Positions 18,187 through 26,138 of a stretch of DNA of 64,000 bases are shown one piece after another. This DNA comes from Desulfuromonadales bacterium. Lineage in GTDB: Bacteria; Desulfobacterota; Desulfuromonadia; Geobacterales; Pseudopelobacteraceae. A model generated the notes under the pieces. The model was not told the origin of the DNA, ran no database searches, and saw only the letters and a list, made by a program, of their open reading frames with translations. The stretch covers positions 1-64,000 of the forward strand of contig DUZS01000021.1 in the NCBI GenBank assembly GCA_013349405.1. The letters are read 5' to 3'. The stretch's first letter is position 1; every line of letters starts with the position of its first letter. The position numbers were made by a program, and so were the translations under genes.

Positions 18187-18261
18187 GCGGGAATAACTCA
18201 GTGGTAGAGTGCAACCTTCCCAAGGTTGAGGTCGCGAGTTCGAATCTCGTTTCCCGCTCCA
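18187..18261 (+). tRNA. tRNA-Gly (anticodon CCC)
   Basis: The cloverleaf is complete: acceptor GCGGGAA paired with TTCCCGC, D arm ACTC/GAGT, anticodon stem CAACC/GGTTG with loop TTCCCAA, T arm GCGAG/CTCGT around TTCGAAT, and an encoded CCA end. The loop gives anticodon CCC. The last 23 bases of the gene are the start of a 25-bp sequence repeated at 26543-26567, so the gene is the integration target of the element to its right and is rebuilt at the left junction. Confidence 0.97.
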
Positions 18262-18263
18262 AA
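18239..18263 (+). repeat. Left attachment repeat (attL) in tRNA-Gly
   Basis: A 25-bp sequence from the T loop to three bases past the CCA is identical to 26543-26567. The location at the 3' end of a tRNA gene, next to a tyrosine integrase pointing toward it, is the standard layout of an integrative element. Confidence 0.93.
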
Positions 18264-18277
18264 ATTACGCTTTAAAT

Positions 18278-19594
18278 TCAGGATGTTATCTGGATGTTGT
18301 CCCGACTGCCCCCGAAACTGACCCCATGAGTCAGTAGCGGGGACAGTTTTTTTTCGGGTTTAATCAGAAAATCAACGCCAAAATAGCGGATAATATCATC
18401 CACATCATCTTCCAAATCTTCCACGTAATCCCCGTAAACCTGATACACCATCTGCTTGCTTGAATGCCCCATCAGACTCACCAGCTTCATTGGATTCATG
18501 CCGATAGTCAGTGCCCAGCCGCAGAAGGTATGCCGTGTGCTGTAGGGCGTCTTATAGGCAATCTGTGAATCAGTCAGGGCTTTGTTCCAAGCAATCTTTC
18601 TAAACGAGTTGCCGTTGAACGGGCTGTTATCATCCATAGGAAAGAGATGGAGTGAATCTGGGCATTGCTTCTGAATCTGTGCTAACACCCTTTTTATTGC
18701 CTCGGTCATTGGAATGCGGCGGAATCGAAACTGATTCTTCAGCATATCTTGTTCACGCTTCAAGACTATTGACCGTTGCACCTTGATACTGCGTTCCGAA
18801 ACATCACTCTTTTGCAACCCTGCCATTTCGCTGGCTGACAGGCCGGTCATGACGAGAAATTCGACGTGTGGTCTGTAGAACTCCGGGATACATGCCAAAA
18901 AATGCATCCATTCAGAATATCGGAACACTTTATCATTGGGAATGCGTCGTTTTACCGGAAAATGCTTTTTGATAGTTTCGAACGGATTCCGTACATTCCA
19001 GCGATGCTGGTCTGCGGCATCTTCCCAAATGCGGCGCAGAGGGATGAAAATATTCTGTATGCGCTGGCGTGAAAGAGGCTCTCCCTTTCGCGGACCCGAT
19101 TCTTTCTTCATACCTTCGATGAAAGTTTGCAATTCCAAGCTGGTGATATTGTAAAAATTCATGCGTTTGAAGTATGGCAGAATCCTCGACTGTATTGCTG
19201 ATTCATAGAGTTTCAGCTTTGATTGTGACGTAATGGTCGGCAGAACCCGCTTCATCCACTCTTTGGCATACTCACCAAAATTTACATGCTGAGGTTCAGG
19301 GCTGAATTGTTGCCCTTCCAGCTCCGTGAAAAACTTCTTTTCCTTGCGGGACGCGCCGGGGAACGCTTCGGCAAATCTGAAAGTGCGCTCTTCGATTTTC
19401 TGCATATATTTGTCAATGAGCGAGCGAACTTGAGCGCGGTTTTGCGGGTTGTCGTCAAGTCCGGTACTTTTGGTGATACGAATACCGTGATAGTAAAAGT
19501 CAACATACAGCTTTTCAGAAATTTTACGCCTTTTGATGGTGCCCCCTCTATGAAGGGGTGCATGCAACGATACTGCACTTGTTACTTTATTCAT
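18278..19594 (-). CDS. Tyrosine recombinase / integrase of the tRNA-Gly element
   Basis: The 438-residue protein has an N-terminal arm-binding domain (GTIKRRKISEKLYVDFYYHGI, like DUF3596), a SAM-like core-binding domain (about 105-215), and a C-terminal catalytic domain. Visible are STRHTF, the LMGHSSKQMV box with His, and the nucleophile Tyr in YQVYGDYVE. Two usual active-site positions differ: TGLR of box I is TGLSASEM, so the first Arg is Ser, and the His of HxxR is Tyr (YSTR), which is common in relatives. AGGAAA lies upstream of the ATG. The gene ends 15 bases from the left repeat and points at it. It probably mediates integration and excision; the Ser change makes activity worth testing. 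Confidence 0.92.
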   Translation of the reverse strand: MNKVTSAVSLHAPLHRGGTIKRRKISEKLYVDFYYHGIRITKSTGLDDNPQNRAQVRSLIDKYMQKIEERTFRFAEAFPGASRKEKKFFTELEGQQFSPEPQHVNFGEYAKEWMKRVLPTITSQSKLKLYESAIQSRILPYFKRMNFYNITSLELQTFIEGMKKESGPRKGEPLSRQRIQNIFIPLRRIWEDAADQHRWNVRNPFETIKKHFPVKRRIPNDKVFRYSEWMHFLACIPEFYRPHVEFLVMTGLSASEMAGLQKSDVSERSIKVQRSIVLKREQDMLKNQFRFRRIPMTEAIKRVLAQIQKQCPDSLHLFPMDDNSPFNGNSFRKIAWNKALTDSQIAYKTPYSTRHTFCGWALTIGMNPMKLVSLMGHSSKQMVYQVYGDYVEDLEDDVDDIIRYFGVDFLIKPEKKLSPLLTHGVSFGGSRDNIQITS

Positions 19595-19620
19595 TTTATT
19601 TCCTCATTCCGTTAGCCTCC

Positions 19621-19638
19621 TTCCGTCGGTAGTAGTCC
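19621..19638. repeat. Putative integrase arm-type site, left copy
   Basis: This 18-base sequence, just upstream of the integrase start, reappears inverted at 26464-26482 with a single extra base, close to the right end. Paired inverted copies near both ends of an element are typical of recombinase arm-binding sites; here the left one could also mediate autoregulation of the integrase. Confidence 0.55.
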
Positions 19639-19670
19639 GACAAAGAGACTAACGTCAATTTTGATGATTA

Positions 19671-19934
19671 TCAATAGTCCAGATTGATTATTTGCCGATT
19701 CTTTCCCGGTCGCACCGGCGAAACTTCCGTTTCAACACATGCAGCGGAAAGCGACGCCAGTAGTTCAATGCTCCAAGGGATACGAACGGTCTTGCCGATT
19801 TTGAAATAATGAATTCCTTGAATCATCTTATTGCTGGCGATCCATGAAAAAACAGTGGAGCGCCCGACGTGAAACCGCTTGGCAAACTGTTCCACCGTAA
19901 GCAGTTCAGGCACAGATGATGGTGATGGGGACAT
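19671..19934 (-). CDS. Excisionase-like helix-turn-helix protein
   Basis: The 87-residue protein carries a MerR/AlpA-like winged HTH (LLTVEQFAKRFHVGRSTVFSW, then GIHYFKIGKTVRIPWS), the fold of small recombination directionality factors. The ATG at 19934 has a clear GGAGG five bases upstream, which rejects a longer frame. It lies immediately upstream of the integrase in the same direction, the usual place for an excisionase. It could alternatively be a transcriptional regulator of the element. Confidence 0.75.
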   Translation of the reverse strand: MSPSPSSVPELLTVEQFAKRFHVGRSTVFSWIASNKMIQGIHYFKIGKTVRIPWSIELLASLSAACVETEVSPVRPGKNRQIINLDY

Positions 19935-20104
19935 ACTACCTCCGGCAACTACAACCCTGCATTGCAGCAGGGGAAAACAGGTTATCGAAATGCTACTGGC
20001 CTGTTCCTTTTTCCAGATACCTCCCCCCAATCTCAGAGGTGCTGGAAAAACTTCCGGCTGTTCAGTTAGCCGTTAGGGGTGAACCGCTCGAATGGCGGTT
20101 CCTT

Positions 20105-20150
20105 AAAAAGACAAAGAAAAGGGGACTTCTCCGGTTGGAGAATCCCCCTT
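20105..20150 (-). terminator. Terminator downstream of the second recombinase gene
   Basis: Arms at 20119-20132 and 20137-20150 pair over 12 of 14 positions with a GGTT/AACC loop. On the minus strand the hairpin is followed by a T-rich tract down to about 20105. It ends transcription from the gene at 20175-21047. Confidence 0.7.
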
Positions 20151-20174
20151 ATTACAAGCGACGTGTAGGTCGGC

Positions 20175-21047
20175 TTATTTCGTATAGTGCTTCAACTTCT
20201 CACAATCGAAGTGGCCGGCCTCTTCTATCAGTTGTTTTTTTGCGTCATCCCGAGACGTTTTTTCCGGCATATTCTTAATGTCGGTGTACCGCTCCCGAAT
20301 GTGTTCACGTCTGAGACAGTGGCTGTTGGCGTGATTTGCCTTTGTGCCGCCCAGATTACGAATTGCATTCAGTTGTTTCCAGTACCCCTGTTTAAGGGAT
20401 AAATGCGCCGGAATAATGCCCGGTGTTCCTTGAACGGTTTTTATTGCATTGACCTTTTCAAGGATTGCCCGCTGTTCGCCGGTAGTGATTTCGACACGAC
20501 GTTCAAGAGCGTTTTTAGTAAAACCGGCCGGGATGCGTAGATAATCTTTACCGTCAATATGCTCAACCTTGTTAGAACCAAGCGATTCTTTGAGCCGCAA
20601 GCCGAACCGTTCTTGCATCTCAAATGCGACACCCTGCCAATCGGTTTTGGCGTAGAGTGCTGCCTTGATTTCAGCGAGTCGTTCAAAGTTTGATGGTGTT
20701 TCGCCATTTTTGAAACGGTCGCTGTTGCTTCTGGTTGCTCCCAGTTCATCATTCGTTTTGACGATATGTTCTTTTCCGATGGCCGCAGATAACACCCGTA
20801 AAGCTGTTACATACCCTTGCAGGGTAGAAGGGGCAAGCTGCCGATCTTCCCGCAAGTGGCGGACAAAGGAATCCACATGTTTCGTCTTCATGTTAGAAAT
20901 ATCGTTCAAACCCTGCCGAGCCATAAAACGCCCGATAGTTTTGAGATTGGCTAAACGTTTTTGCATAGTTAAAGATGACAGGCTGTGATTTTTGCCAACT
21001 CTGTCAAGTGTTTGTCTGACCAACTTATGCTCATGACTTTTACTCAT
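20175..21047 (-). CDS. Second recombinase-like protein (Integrase_1 type)
   Basis: This 290-residue protein has an N-terminal SAM-like domain (about 25-100) and a C-terminal domain of the family known as phage integrase N-terminal plus Integrase_1. Catalytic-type residues are in place: Arg in FGLRLKESL, HxxR in SHCLRREHIRERY, His in EAGHFD and a late Tyr in KHYTK close to the C-terminus. AGGAGG precedes the ATG. It is therefore a plausible active tyrosine recombinase, distinct from the main integrase, and transcribed in the same direction toward the left end. Its target site is unknown; the dyad-rich region directly upstream is a candidate. Confidence 0.85.
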   Translation of the reverse strand: MSKSHEHKLVRQTLDRVGKNHSLSSLTMQKRLANLKTIGRFMARQGLNDISNMKTKHVDSFVRHLREDRQLAPSTLQGYVTALRVLSAAIGKEHIVKTNDELGATRSNSDRFKNGETPSNFERLAEIKAALYAKTDWQGVAFEMQERFGLRLKESLGSNKVEHIDGKDYLRIPAGFTKNALERRVEITTGEQRAILEKVNAIKTVQGTPGIIPAHLSLKQGYWKQLNAIRNLGGTKANHANSHCLRREHIRERYTDIKNMPEKTSRDDAKKQLIEEAGHFDCEKLKHYTK

Positions 21048-21430
21048 AAATTCCTCCTGCTTTCTGGTTGATTTCGGGATTATTGAACAGCAATGGTGCG
21101 TAATCCCAAAAAGGAGCCGCCGCGACCGGAACGGCGAGTGGTGTGTTGAGTGTATGCAGCCTTAACCAACAGCGTTTCTGGGTACTCATTCCAGATGCCC
21201 TGTTGAAACGTCCCATTCATCAATCAAGATGAAGCCCTTTAAAGGGATACAGACGCGGCCATACTTCGTAATAAATTACGAAGCCGGTGTCTTTGCGTTG
21301 CACAAAGTAAAACAGGCGGGAGGTACTACAATTTTTGTCGCTTGCTAATCGTCGATTGTAAATTTTGTGGGGATTGTTCGATTTGTCGAAAATATGCGGG
21401 GTTTATCAATATGTGGAAATTGCGAAGGCG

Positions 21431-21477
21431 CGGAGCGTCTGTTTGCTATTGCGCTTGGCGCGCAAACAGACGCTCCG
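21431..21477. repeat. Perfect 16-bp inverted repeat
   Basis: Arms 21431-21446 and 21462-21477 are exact reverse complements with a 15-base GC-rich loop. No T tract follows on either strand, so it is not a standard terminator. A recombinase, relaxase or replication initiator site is possible. Confidence 0.75.
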
Positions 21478-22237
21478 CTGATTGGGACTCTACGTTTCCG
21501 CTATCGCTTCAACTCCGTGTCCCAAGACTGGATCAAAGGCGACTGAACCCGACTGTGACCAGAATGGGGGGGTGTGAAAGCGATTATGCGGGTTGATTGG
21601 GTGGCGGTGGCTGCCTCTGGACGTTACAAAAAAGTTTGTAACGAATAATTCAAAGACACAGAGCCGTATTGAAATGTTTTGAAATTGATATTGTGCGTGA
21701 ATTTAAAAAAGGTGGGGTGACGTGTGACCGGGACATAAAACGGATAGGGCGGACGCACGTCTGCTATGGAACTAATAGTTTAATAGAAGCCGGTAGCTTG
21801 TTGCTAACAAAAGTCAGGTCTCGAAAGTGGAAGAAAAATGTTCACAACCTGAAGGGACGCCCCAGGCTGTTTTTTTCATTAAGTACGAGGTAACAATATA
21901 TGATTATTTTTAATAAATCTACAAAAAAATGCGTGCTGAGTAAAAAATAGCTCAACAATAATAATACTATATAGACAAAAGACGTTTTAATGTGATATTC
22001 GGCTAATATGTAACATATTAAAATATGTGCAGAATTATAGCATCTGGCAAAGCGTAAAAATGTTAGCGAATCGCTGGCTGAACTGTCTTATTTCAATCCA
22101 AAATTAAAAACATATTTCACACATAAGAACATAGAGCGGGTTTAGACAGGCCGTTAAGTGTGTGTTTCTTGGGGAGGGGGGCGGGATACTTGCCCGTGCT
22201 ATCCGTGGACCATTACCACGGGAGCGCGGAAGGTTTT

Positions 22238-22389
22238 GTTTCTTGCCGTTGTTTCTTGGATTCTGTTTTTTAAGTTTATTAGCGGGTGGGCGTTGCGGCG
22301 GAGCCGGTTTCTTGCCCATCCGCTGTTTCTTGTTGTTGTTTTTTGGTGTTGTTTCTTGAATTCGTTTTTTGCTTTTGTTTCTTGTCGGT
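22238..22389. repeat. T-rich 13-bp-periodic repeat array (iteron-like)
   Basis: The core GTTTCTTG or GTTTTTTG starts at 22325, 22338, 22351, 22364 and 22377, exactly every 13 bases, with the C and T forms alternating. A second group starts at 22238 and 22251 (13 apart), with a relaxed copy at 22265. Single cores occur at 22164 and 22307. Because 13 is not a multiple of 3, the array cannot be a simple coding repeat. Tandem short repeats of this length resemble iterons or DNA-unwinding 13-mers, or a protein-binding array. Confidence 0.7.
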
Positions 22390-22509
22390 TGTTATGCCGT
22401 TCTGAGCGGTTTTATGGAGCGGTTTGAGGGCAAGCGAGAATTGCCGAAAAAGTGGAAGGAATACCAAATCAAAAGCGTATCGAAGCAGGTTATAGTTTTT
22501 TGTCCCCCA

Positions 22510-22863
22510 TCACACCACCCCCAAAGACAGTTTTTTGGTTTTGATTTCAGGCGGCATACAGGCAGCTGTAATTTCCGCCATGAGTATCAACACATAACGG
22601 CAACTCATATCACACCACGCTTCACTCCACGGCGTTCCACTCTGTTCCGTTACGGTGGCGTCATATTCGCCCAGGCTGAGAGGCTGTCTGACAAACCGGC
22701 GAAAGGATGCCGGATTTCCAGACAATACCAACCAGGCAAGAAACAAAACGCCTGCTGCTGGCGGTATGATCCGCGCACAACCGACACGATGAGGCCGCGA
22801 CGGTTGACCGCTCCGGTGTCGATGATTTCGGCGTATTGTTTCCCCAAGAGCGAAAGGCGTCAT
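22510..22863 (-). other. Uncertain ORF, 117 residues
   Basis: The minus strand is open here and contains a hydrophobic stretch (AAGVLFLAWLVLSG) followed by protein-like text, but no ribosome binding site precedes the ATG, and the plus strand is also open across the same bases. I recognise neither reading. It may be a real small membrane protein, a relic, or chance. Confidence 0.2.
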
Positions 22864-23280
22864 ACATCACGCAACGAAGCCGCGTCATGTATGACAGAGG
22901 CGAAGGTGTCGGGTTTTATGCGTCCAGAAACGCATAATAAAGCCGGGAAGTGTGTTATTCGTAATGAGTCGCAATGCATCCTAAGAATATCTGTATTTGT
23001 GATTGACGCTGTCAGGTCGATAGGTTACAAATTGTTATGATTTAATAAAGTATGGATAAGGTACTTGTAAAGAGTATTTGAAAAATACCTGTGAAACGAT
23101 CCGAATAAATGTAATATTGCCAGAAATATTTATAGACTCCACATTTAATCAAAACGGTGGAGAAAATGGTGTAAATAGCAACATTACAATTTTATTTGAT
23201 CTGTCTATACCGTAGTTTTTGAGTGTTAGCCAGTTCCTCAACCGGCGATCTACGAATTGAACAAATGGAGATTGCACACA

Positions 23281-23571
23281 ATGATTGAACACGAAAAACA
23301 GTATGTCACGTTTATTCAGGCAAAAGGAGTTGGAAAAAATGACAAGATAGAAGGCGCTTCACCCCGCTCTTATCTTGGGTATCTCACCTCTGTGTCAGAA
23401 ATTCTTGATTTTAATATTTCACCACAAACGGTTAAAACCGATGATGATGTCAATAACATTCTCTCAAAATTAAAGAATCACAATACGATTAAGCGTGCAG
23501 ATAAAACGATTAGGAACTATGGCTCAGCACTCAAGAAATACGCTGAAATGGTGCAAGAACTGCGGTTATGA
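23281..23571 (+). CDS. Small protein with SAM-like (integrase N-terminal-like) helical domain
   Basis: This 96-residue protein reads as a four-helix SAM-like module: MIEHEKQYVTFI, SPRSYLGYLTSVSEIL, DDVNNILSKLKNH and KTIRNYGSALKKYAEMV. The last helix with its Asn-Tyr-x-Ala-Leu-x-x-Tyr pattern is common at the N-terminus of tyrosine recombinases and some restriction proteins. No catalytic part follows; the frame simply stops. GGAG precedes the ATG. It could be a stand-alone DNA-binding factor or a truncated larger protein. It is the first gene of the AT-rich cargo half. Confidence 0.5.
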   Translation: MIEHEKQYVTFIQAKGVGKNDKIEGASPRSYLGYLTSVSEILDFNISPQTVKTDDDVNNILSKLKNHNTIKRADKTIRNYGSALKKYAEMVQELRL

Positions 23572-23631
23572 TAAACCTGCAAAAAAGCCTAGAAACCCCA
23601 GTTAAACTTACAGATCTTTGAAGAGAGAACC

Positions 23632-24225
23632 ATGAACATAAGATTATTGACCGTTTTAATGATATTGGTTCTAGCTGTTACTAACGTTGGAGCGGCGGAC
23701 GACAAACCGACAACGCAAGAAAATGTTATTTTAGCTCTCATGCTGAGACAATCCCACCCTGATGGAGGTTACTTCGTAGTTTCTCCAGAGGCGAGGATCT
23801 CCGACATAGATGCTGGGGACTCTAAAGGAGTCAACCAGAGCAAAAAGTACATCGTAGAACATTTGCAAATTTCCGGGCTGGATATCGCCAAACTTGTTAA
23901 CAGGCTGTTTGAGCGCAATTTAAAGCCTGTACGCCAGTCGATTAGGTCATCACGTGAGGATGGCTACATTGTTGATTACGATGGAAAATATGGAAAGTAC
24001 TTCGAGAAGGGCGGAGGAGGGTGGGAGAAGTGGTACAAAGAAAACCCTAAAGCTCATGGTTTCACTATGCTTTCACTGCCAATTTATGACTTGAAAAACG
24101 GGGTTGTGCTAATATACAAAGGAGTCCAAGCTCAGGAACTCATGGGGGCGGGTTGGATAATTCTATACAAGTATGAAAATGGATTGCTCAGAGAGTTGAA
24201 AAAGGTGAATTTATGGGTTTCCTAG
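23632..24225 (+). CDS. Exported protein of unknown function (GGGGWEKWY motif)
   Basis: The 197-residue protein has a clear Sec signal (MNIRLLTVLMILVLAVTNVGA with cleavage near AA-DD). The mature part begins with FVVSPEARISD, has a central YIVDYDGKYGKYFEKGGGGWEKWYKENPKAHGF region (motif positions about 113-145), and ends in short beta strands (GVVLIYKGVQ, WIILYKYENGLL). There is no lipobox and no catalytic motif that I recognise. It begins about 60 bases after the SAM-like gene and has AGAGAG before the ATG. Composition is AT-rich compared with the chromosome, consistent with transfer. Confidence 0.7.
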   Translation: MNIRLLTVLMILVLAVTNVGAADDKPTTQENVILALMLRQSHPDGGYFVVSPEARISDIDAGDSKGVNQSKKYIVEHLQISGLDIAKLVNRLFERNLKPVRQSIRSSREDGYIVDYDGKYGKYFEKGGGGWEKWYKENPKAHGFTMLSLPIYDLKNGVVLIYKGVQAQELMGAGWIILYKYENGLLRELKKVNLWVS

Positions 24226-24296
24226 TTCGATAGGGGATGATGGTTAATACTGCTAACTGCTCAAATTATAAAACTGAATTTATGGAGTGACACTAA

Positions 24297-24650
24297 ATGC
24301 GACTTCAAGGGAAAATTGCAGCTCTATTTGTTGTATTTGGTTTTTCAATAACTGGATGTGAAAATGCCGAACAGAAAAAATTGCATGAGCTAAATGTAAA
24401 AGATGTCCTTTCTGATGCGGCGATCGCTTGCATTAATAATCAATATTCAAAAGGGATAAAATTGGCAACAGAAGCTATTGTTGAGGCAAAAAAAGCAGGG
24501 ATCGAAGATTATGAATTTACTGGTTATCATGTACGAGCTGGATGTTATTTAGAATCTAATGATAAATCAAATGCGAAGTCAGATTATGATGTAGCTTGTA
24601 AAAGAGGAGATACTTTTTCTTGTAAAAAGTTATCGGAATTGAACATGTAG
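24297..24650 (+). CDS. Small lipoprotein with Sel1/TPR-like helices
   Basis: A lipoprotein signal ends in the lipobox ITGC (Cys about residue 21). The 97-residue mature part is helical, with AIACINNQYSKGIKLATEAI and a second pair ending YDVACKRGDTFSCKKL, a text typical of TPR or Sel1-like repeats. It probably sits at the inner or outer membrane facing the periplasm and binds protein. It is the second of five exported products encoded in a row. The role is unknown. Confidence 0.7.
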   Translation: MRLQGKIAALFVVFGFSITGCENAEQKKLHELNVKDVLSDAAIACINNQYSKGIKLATEAIVEAKKAGIEDYEFTGYHVRAGCYLESNDKSNAKSDYDVACKRGDTFSCKKLSELNM

Positions 24651-24736
24651 TCAAAAATAATATTGGTTGGTGAGGTGCGCTACAGGTTGGACTGTTTTTG
24701 CGGATAATTAATCAAAATATAGAATTGGATAAAGGA

Positions 24737-25366
24737 ATGATTGCATTGAAAACTTACATAAGTTTCACTGTCGCGATAGTAGTTTATATTTGTCTTATAC
24801 ACGAGGCAATTTCTGCTACAGTTTATTTTAAAGACGGCACCATAGAAAAGGGGTCAGCAGTTTGGTTGAATGATAATGTTGTATCACTTAGTCGAAATGG
24901 CGAAGTTTGGGAGTTTACAAAAGATGAGGTGTTGTTAGAAAAAACAATCCGTGAAAACAATCTGAATGAAATGACACTGGTCCCACTACAAGAAAAACTT
25001 CCGCAGCATACCACGAAAAAGAATAAACAAAAAAATGTTACGGCTAAATCTTCTCAAGGTAATAAAACTAAAGATCAGAATCAAACTGAGATAAAACAAC
25101 CGAGCAAGGTATGGCCAAATGAGCAACAGTTAGCCGAAATGGAGTCATATAGAAGATTTTATGAAGAAGATGCTCGAAAAAGAAAAGCTGAAAGATCAAG
25201 TTATAGCTCTGGTGGCTACTCGGATACAGGGACTATAGGCCCTGTACGGCCCATACGTGGAACTACTGTAAGTGAAACACAAAGAATGTGCGCTGGAGGT
25301 TGTGCTTATCTTAATGGAACAAATGAGCAAATGGCATGCTATGCTGCCTGTACCCGTGGTAATTGA
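24737..25366 (+). CDS. Exported protein with C-terminal twin CX3C motif
   Basis: The signal segment (YISFTVAIVVYICLIHEAISA) leads into a small beta domain (TVYFKDGTIEKGSAVWLNDN) of a type seen in other periplasmic proteins. A Lys/Gln/Thr-rich linker (about 85-130), a charged helix (EMESYRRFYEEDARKRKAER) and a Gly/Ser segment follow. The last 25 residues hold CAGGC, eleven residues, then CYAAC: a CX3C-X11-CX3C pair able to form two disulfides across a helical hairpin. The ATG at 24737 sits right after AAAGGA; a TTG nine bases on would have better spacing. Function unknown. Confidence 0.65.
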   Translation: MIALKTYISFTVAIVVYICLIHEAISATVYFKDGTIEKGSAVWLNDNVVSLSRNGEVWEFTKDEVLLEKTIRENNLNEMTLVPLQEKLPQHTTKKNKQKNVTAKSSQGNKTKDQNQTEIKQPSKVWPNEQQLAEMESYRRFYEEDARKRKAERSSYSSGGYSDTGTIGPVRPIRGTTVSETQRMCAGGCAYLNGTNEQMACYAACTRGN

Positions 25367-25395
25367 GATAGAAATATGAAAAAATGGGGGGATAA

Positions 25396-26067
25396 ATGAA
25401 AGTTGTTAGTCGTTGCATGATGTTATTGTTAGCTTTACTGCTGTGTTCGTGTTCAAATGATAAAGAATCTGTAATAAAGTACAATGCTCAAGTGTCTAAG
25501 GTTTTGGCTATGAACAAGGATGTATTTAAAGCAGCAGCGGCTACTATGGGCGCAAATGGTGATTTAACTCCTGAGCTACGTGAGGCAACAGAATTACTTA
25601 CGGCATTTGGGACAGGCGTGAGAGATAAAGACATGTATCTTCGGTTATCGCTCCTATTAGGGTGGCAACAAGCAAATTATATATCTCCATTCAGCAAAGC
25701 CATAGATAAATTAAAGTTAGAAATGACTGCTTTGAGCGAAATACAAAAACAAATAAAAAATGAAGAAATTAAAAGCAAAACGGGTCTCTTAAATGAAGCT
25801 ATATTAAAATATATAAAAAGTAACGAAAGTTTATATTTTGCACAGACAACACCAATAAATAACATGATGATGTATTTCTTGGATTTGACCAAGGGAAAGC
25901 CAATCGTGGAAAATGATGTTTGGCGTCTTAATGGGGATCTTAAAAAATATATGGACGATACTGTTACTAATGTTAATGAAATAATAATTGATATGAAAAA
26001 TATTGAACCGACGTCACAAAATCTTAAAAATACTTTGAGTAGCAAAAAGTACCCAAGTGAATTCTGA
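25396..26067 (+). CDS. Helical lipoprotein of unknown function
   Basis: A type II signal ends LLLCSC, with the lipid Cys near residue 19. The remaining 204 residues are predicted mainly helical, with Lys/Glu-rich amphipathic stretches (KLKLEMTALSEIQKQIKN and KKYMDDTVTNVNEIIIDMK) and no catalytic motif that I recognise. GGGGG followed by ATAA precedes the ATG. It is AT-rich like its neighbours and follows the twin CX3C gene by about 30 bases, so co-transcription is likely. Confidence 0.7.
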   Translation: MKVVSRCMMLLLALLLCSCSNDKESVIKYNAQVSKVLAMNKDVFKAAAATMGANGDLTPELREATELLTAFGTGVRDKDMYLRLSLLLGWQQANYISPFSKAIDKLKLEMTALSEIQKQIKNEEIKSKTGLLNEAILKYIKSNESLYFAQTTPINNMMMYFLDLTKGKPIVENDVWRLNGDLKKYMDDTVTNVNEIIIDMKNIEPTSQNLKNTLSSKKYPSEF

Positions 26068-26138
26068 ACCGAGAAATATGATTGCTTAATTTTGCTTAGA
26101 TCATAAAACAATATCTGTCGTCAGCATGAAAGGCCCAC

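Larger units (their letters stand above)
21048..23280. other. Gene-poor, dyad-rich core of the element
   Basis: No gene with a ribosome binding site and credible protein text is seen in about 2.2 kb. Perfect inverted repeats found by eye: 21076-21082 with 21101-21107; the palindrome 21235-21246; 21264-21272 with 21275-21283; 21431-21446 with 21462-21477; 21622-21630 with 21635-21643; 22013-22019 with 22022-22028; 22859-22867 with 22887-22895; 22916-22923 with 22930-22937; 23137-23142 with 23157-23162. An AT-rich stretch (about 21890-22060) precedes a 13-bp-periodic T-rich array. This looks like a control or replication/transfer region rather than decayed genes, but no function is proven. Confidence 0.55.

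Noticed and set aside
22164-22389. CRISPR array
   Set aside because: The repeat core is only 8 bases with 5-base gaps and there are no cas genes; unit length is far too short.
22369-23040. Plus-strand ORF of 223 residues in the element core
   Set aside because: No ribosome binding site, biased text rich in Arg/Ser/Cys, overlaps the 13-bp array and dyads, and the other strand is open too. It looks like chance openness.
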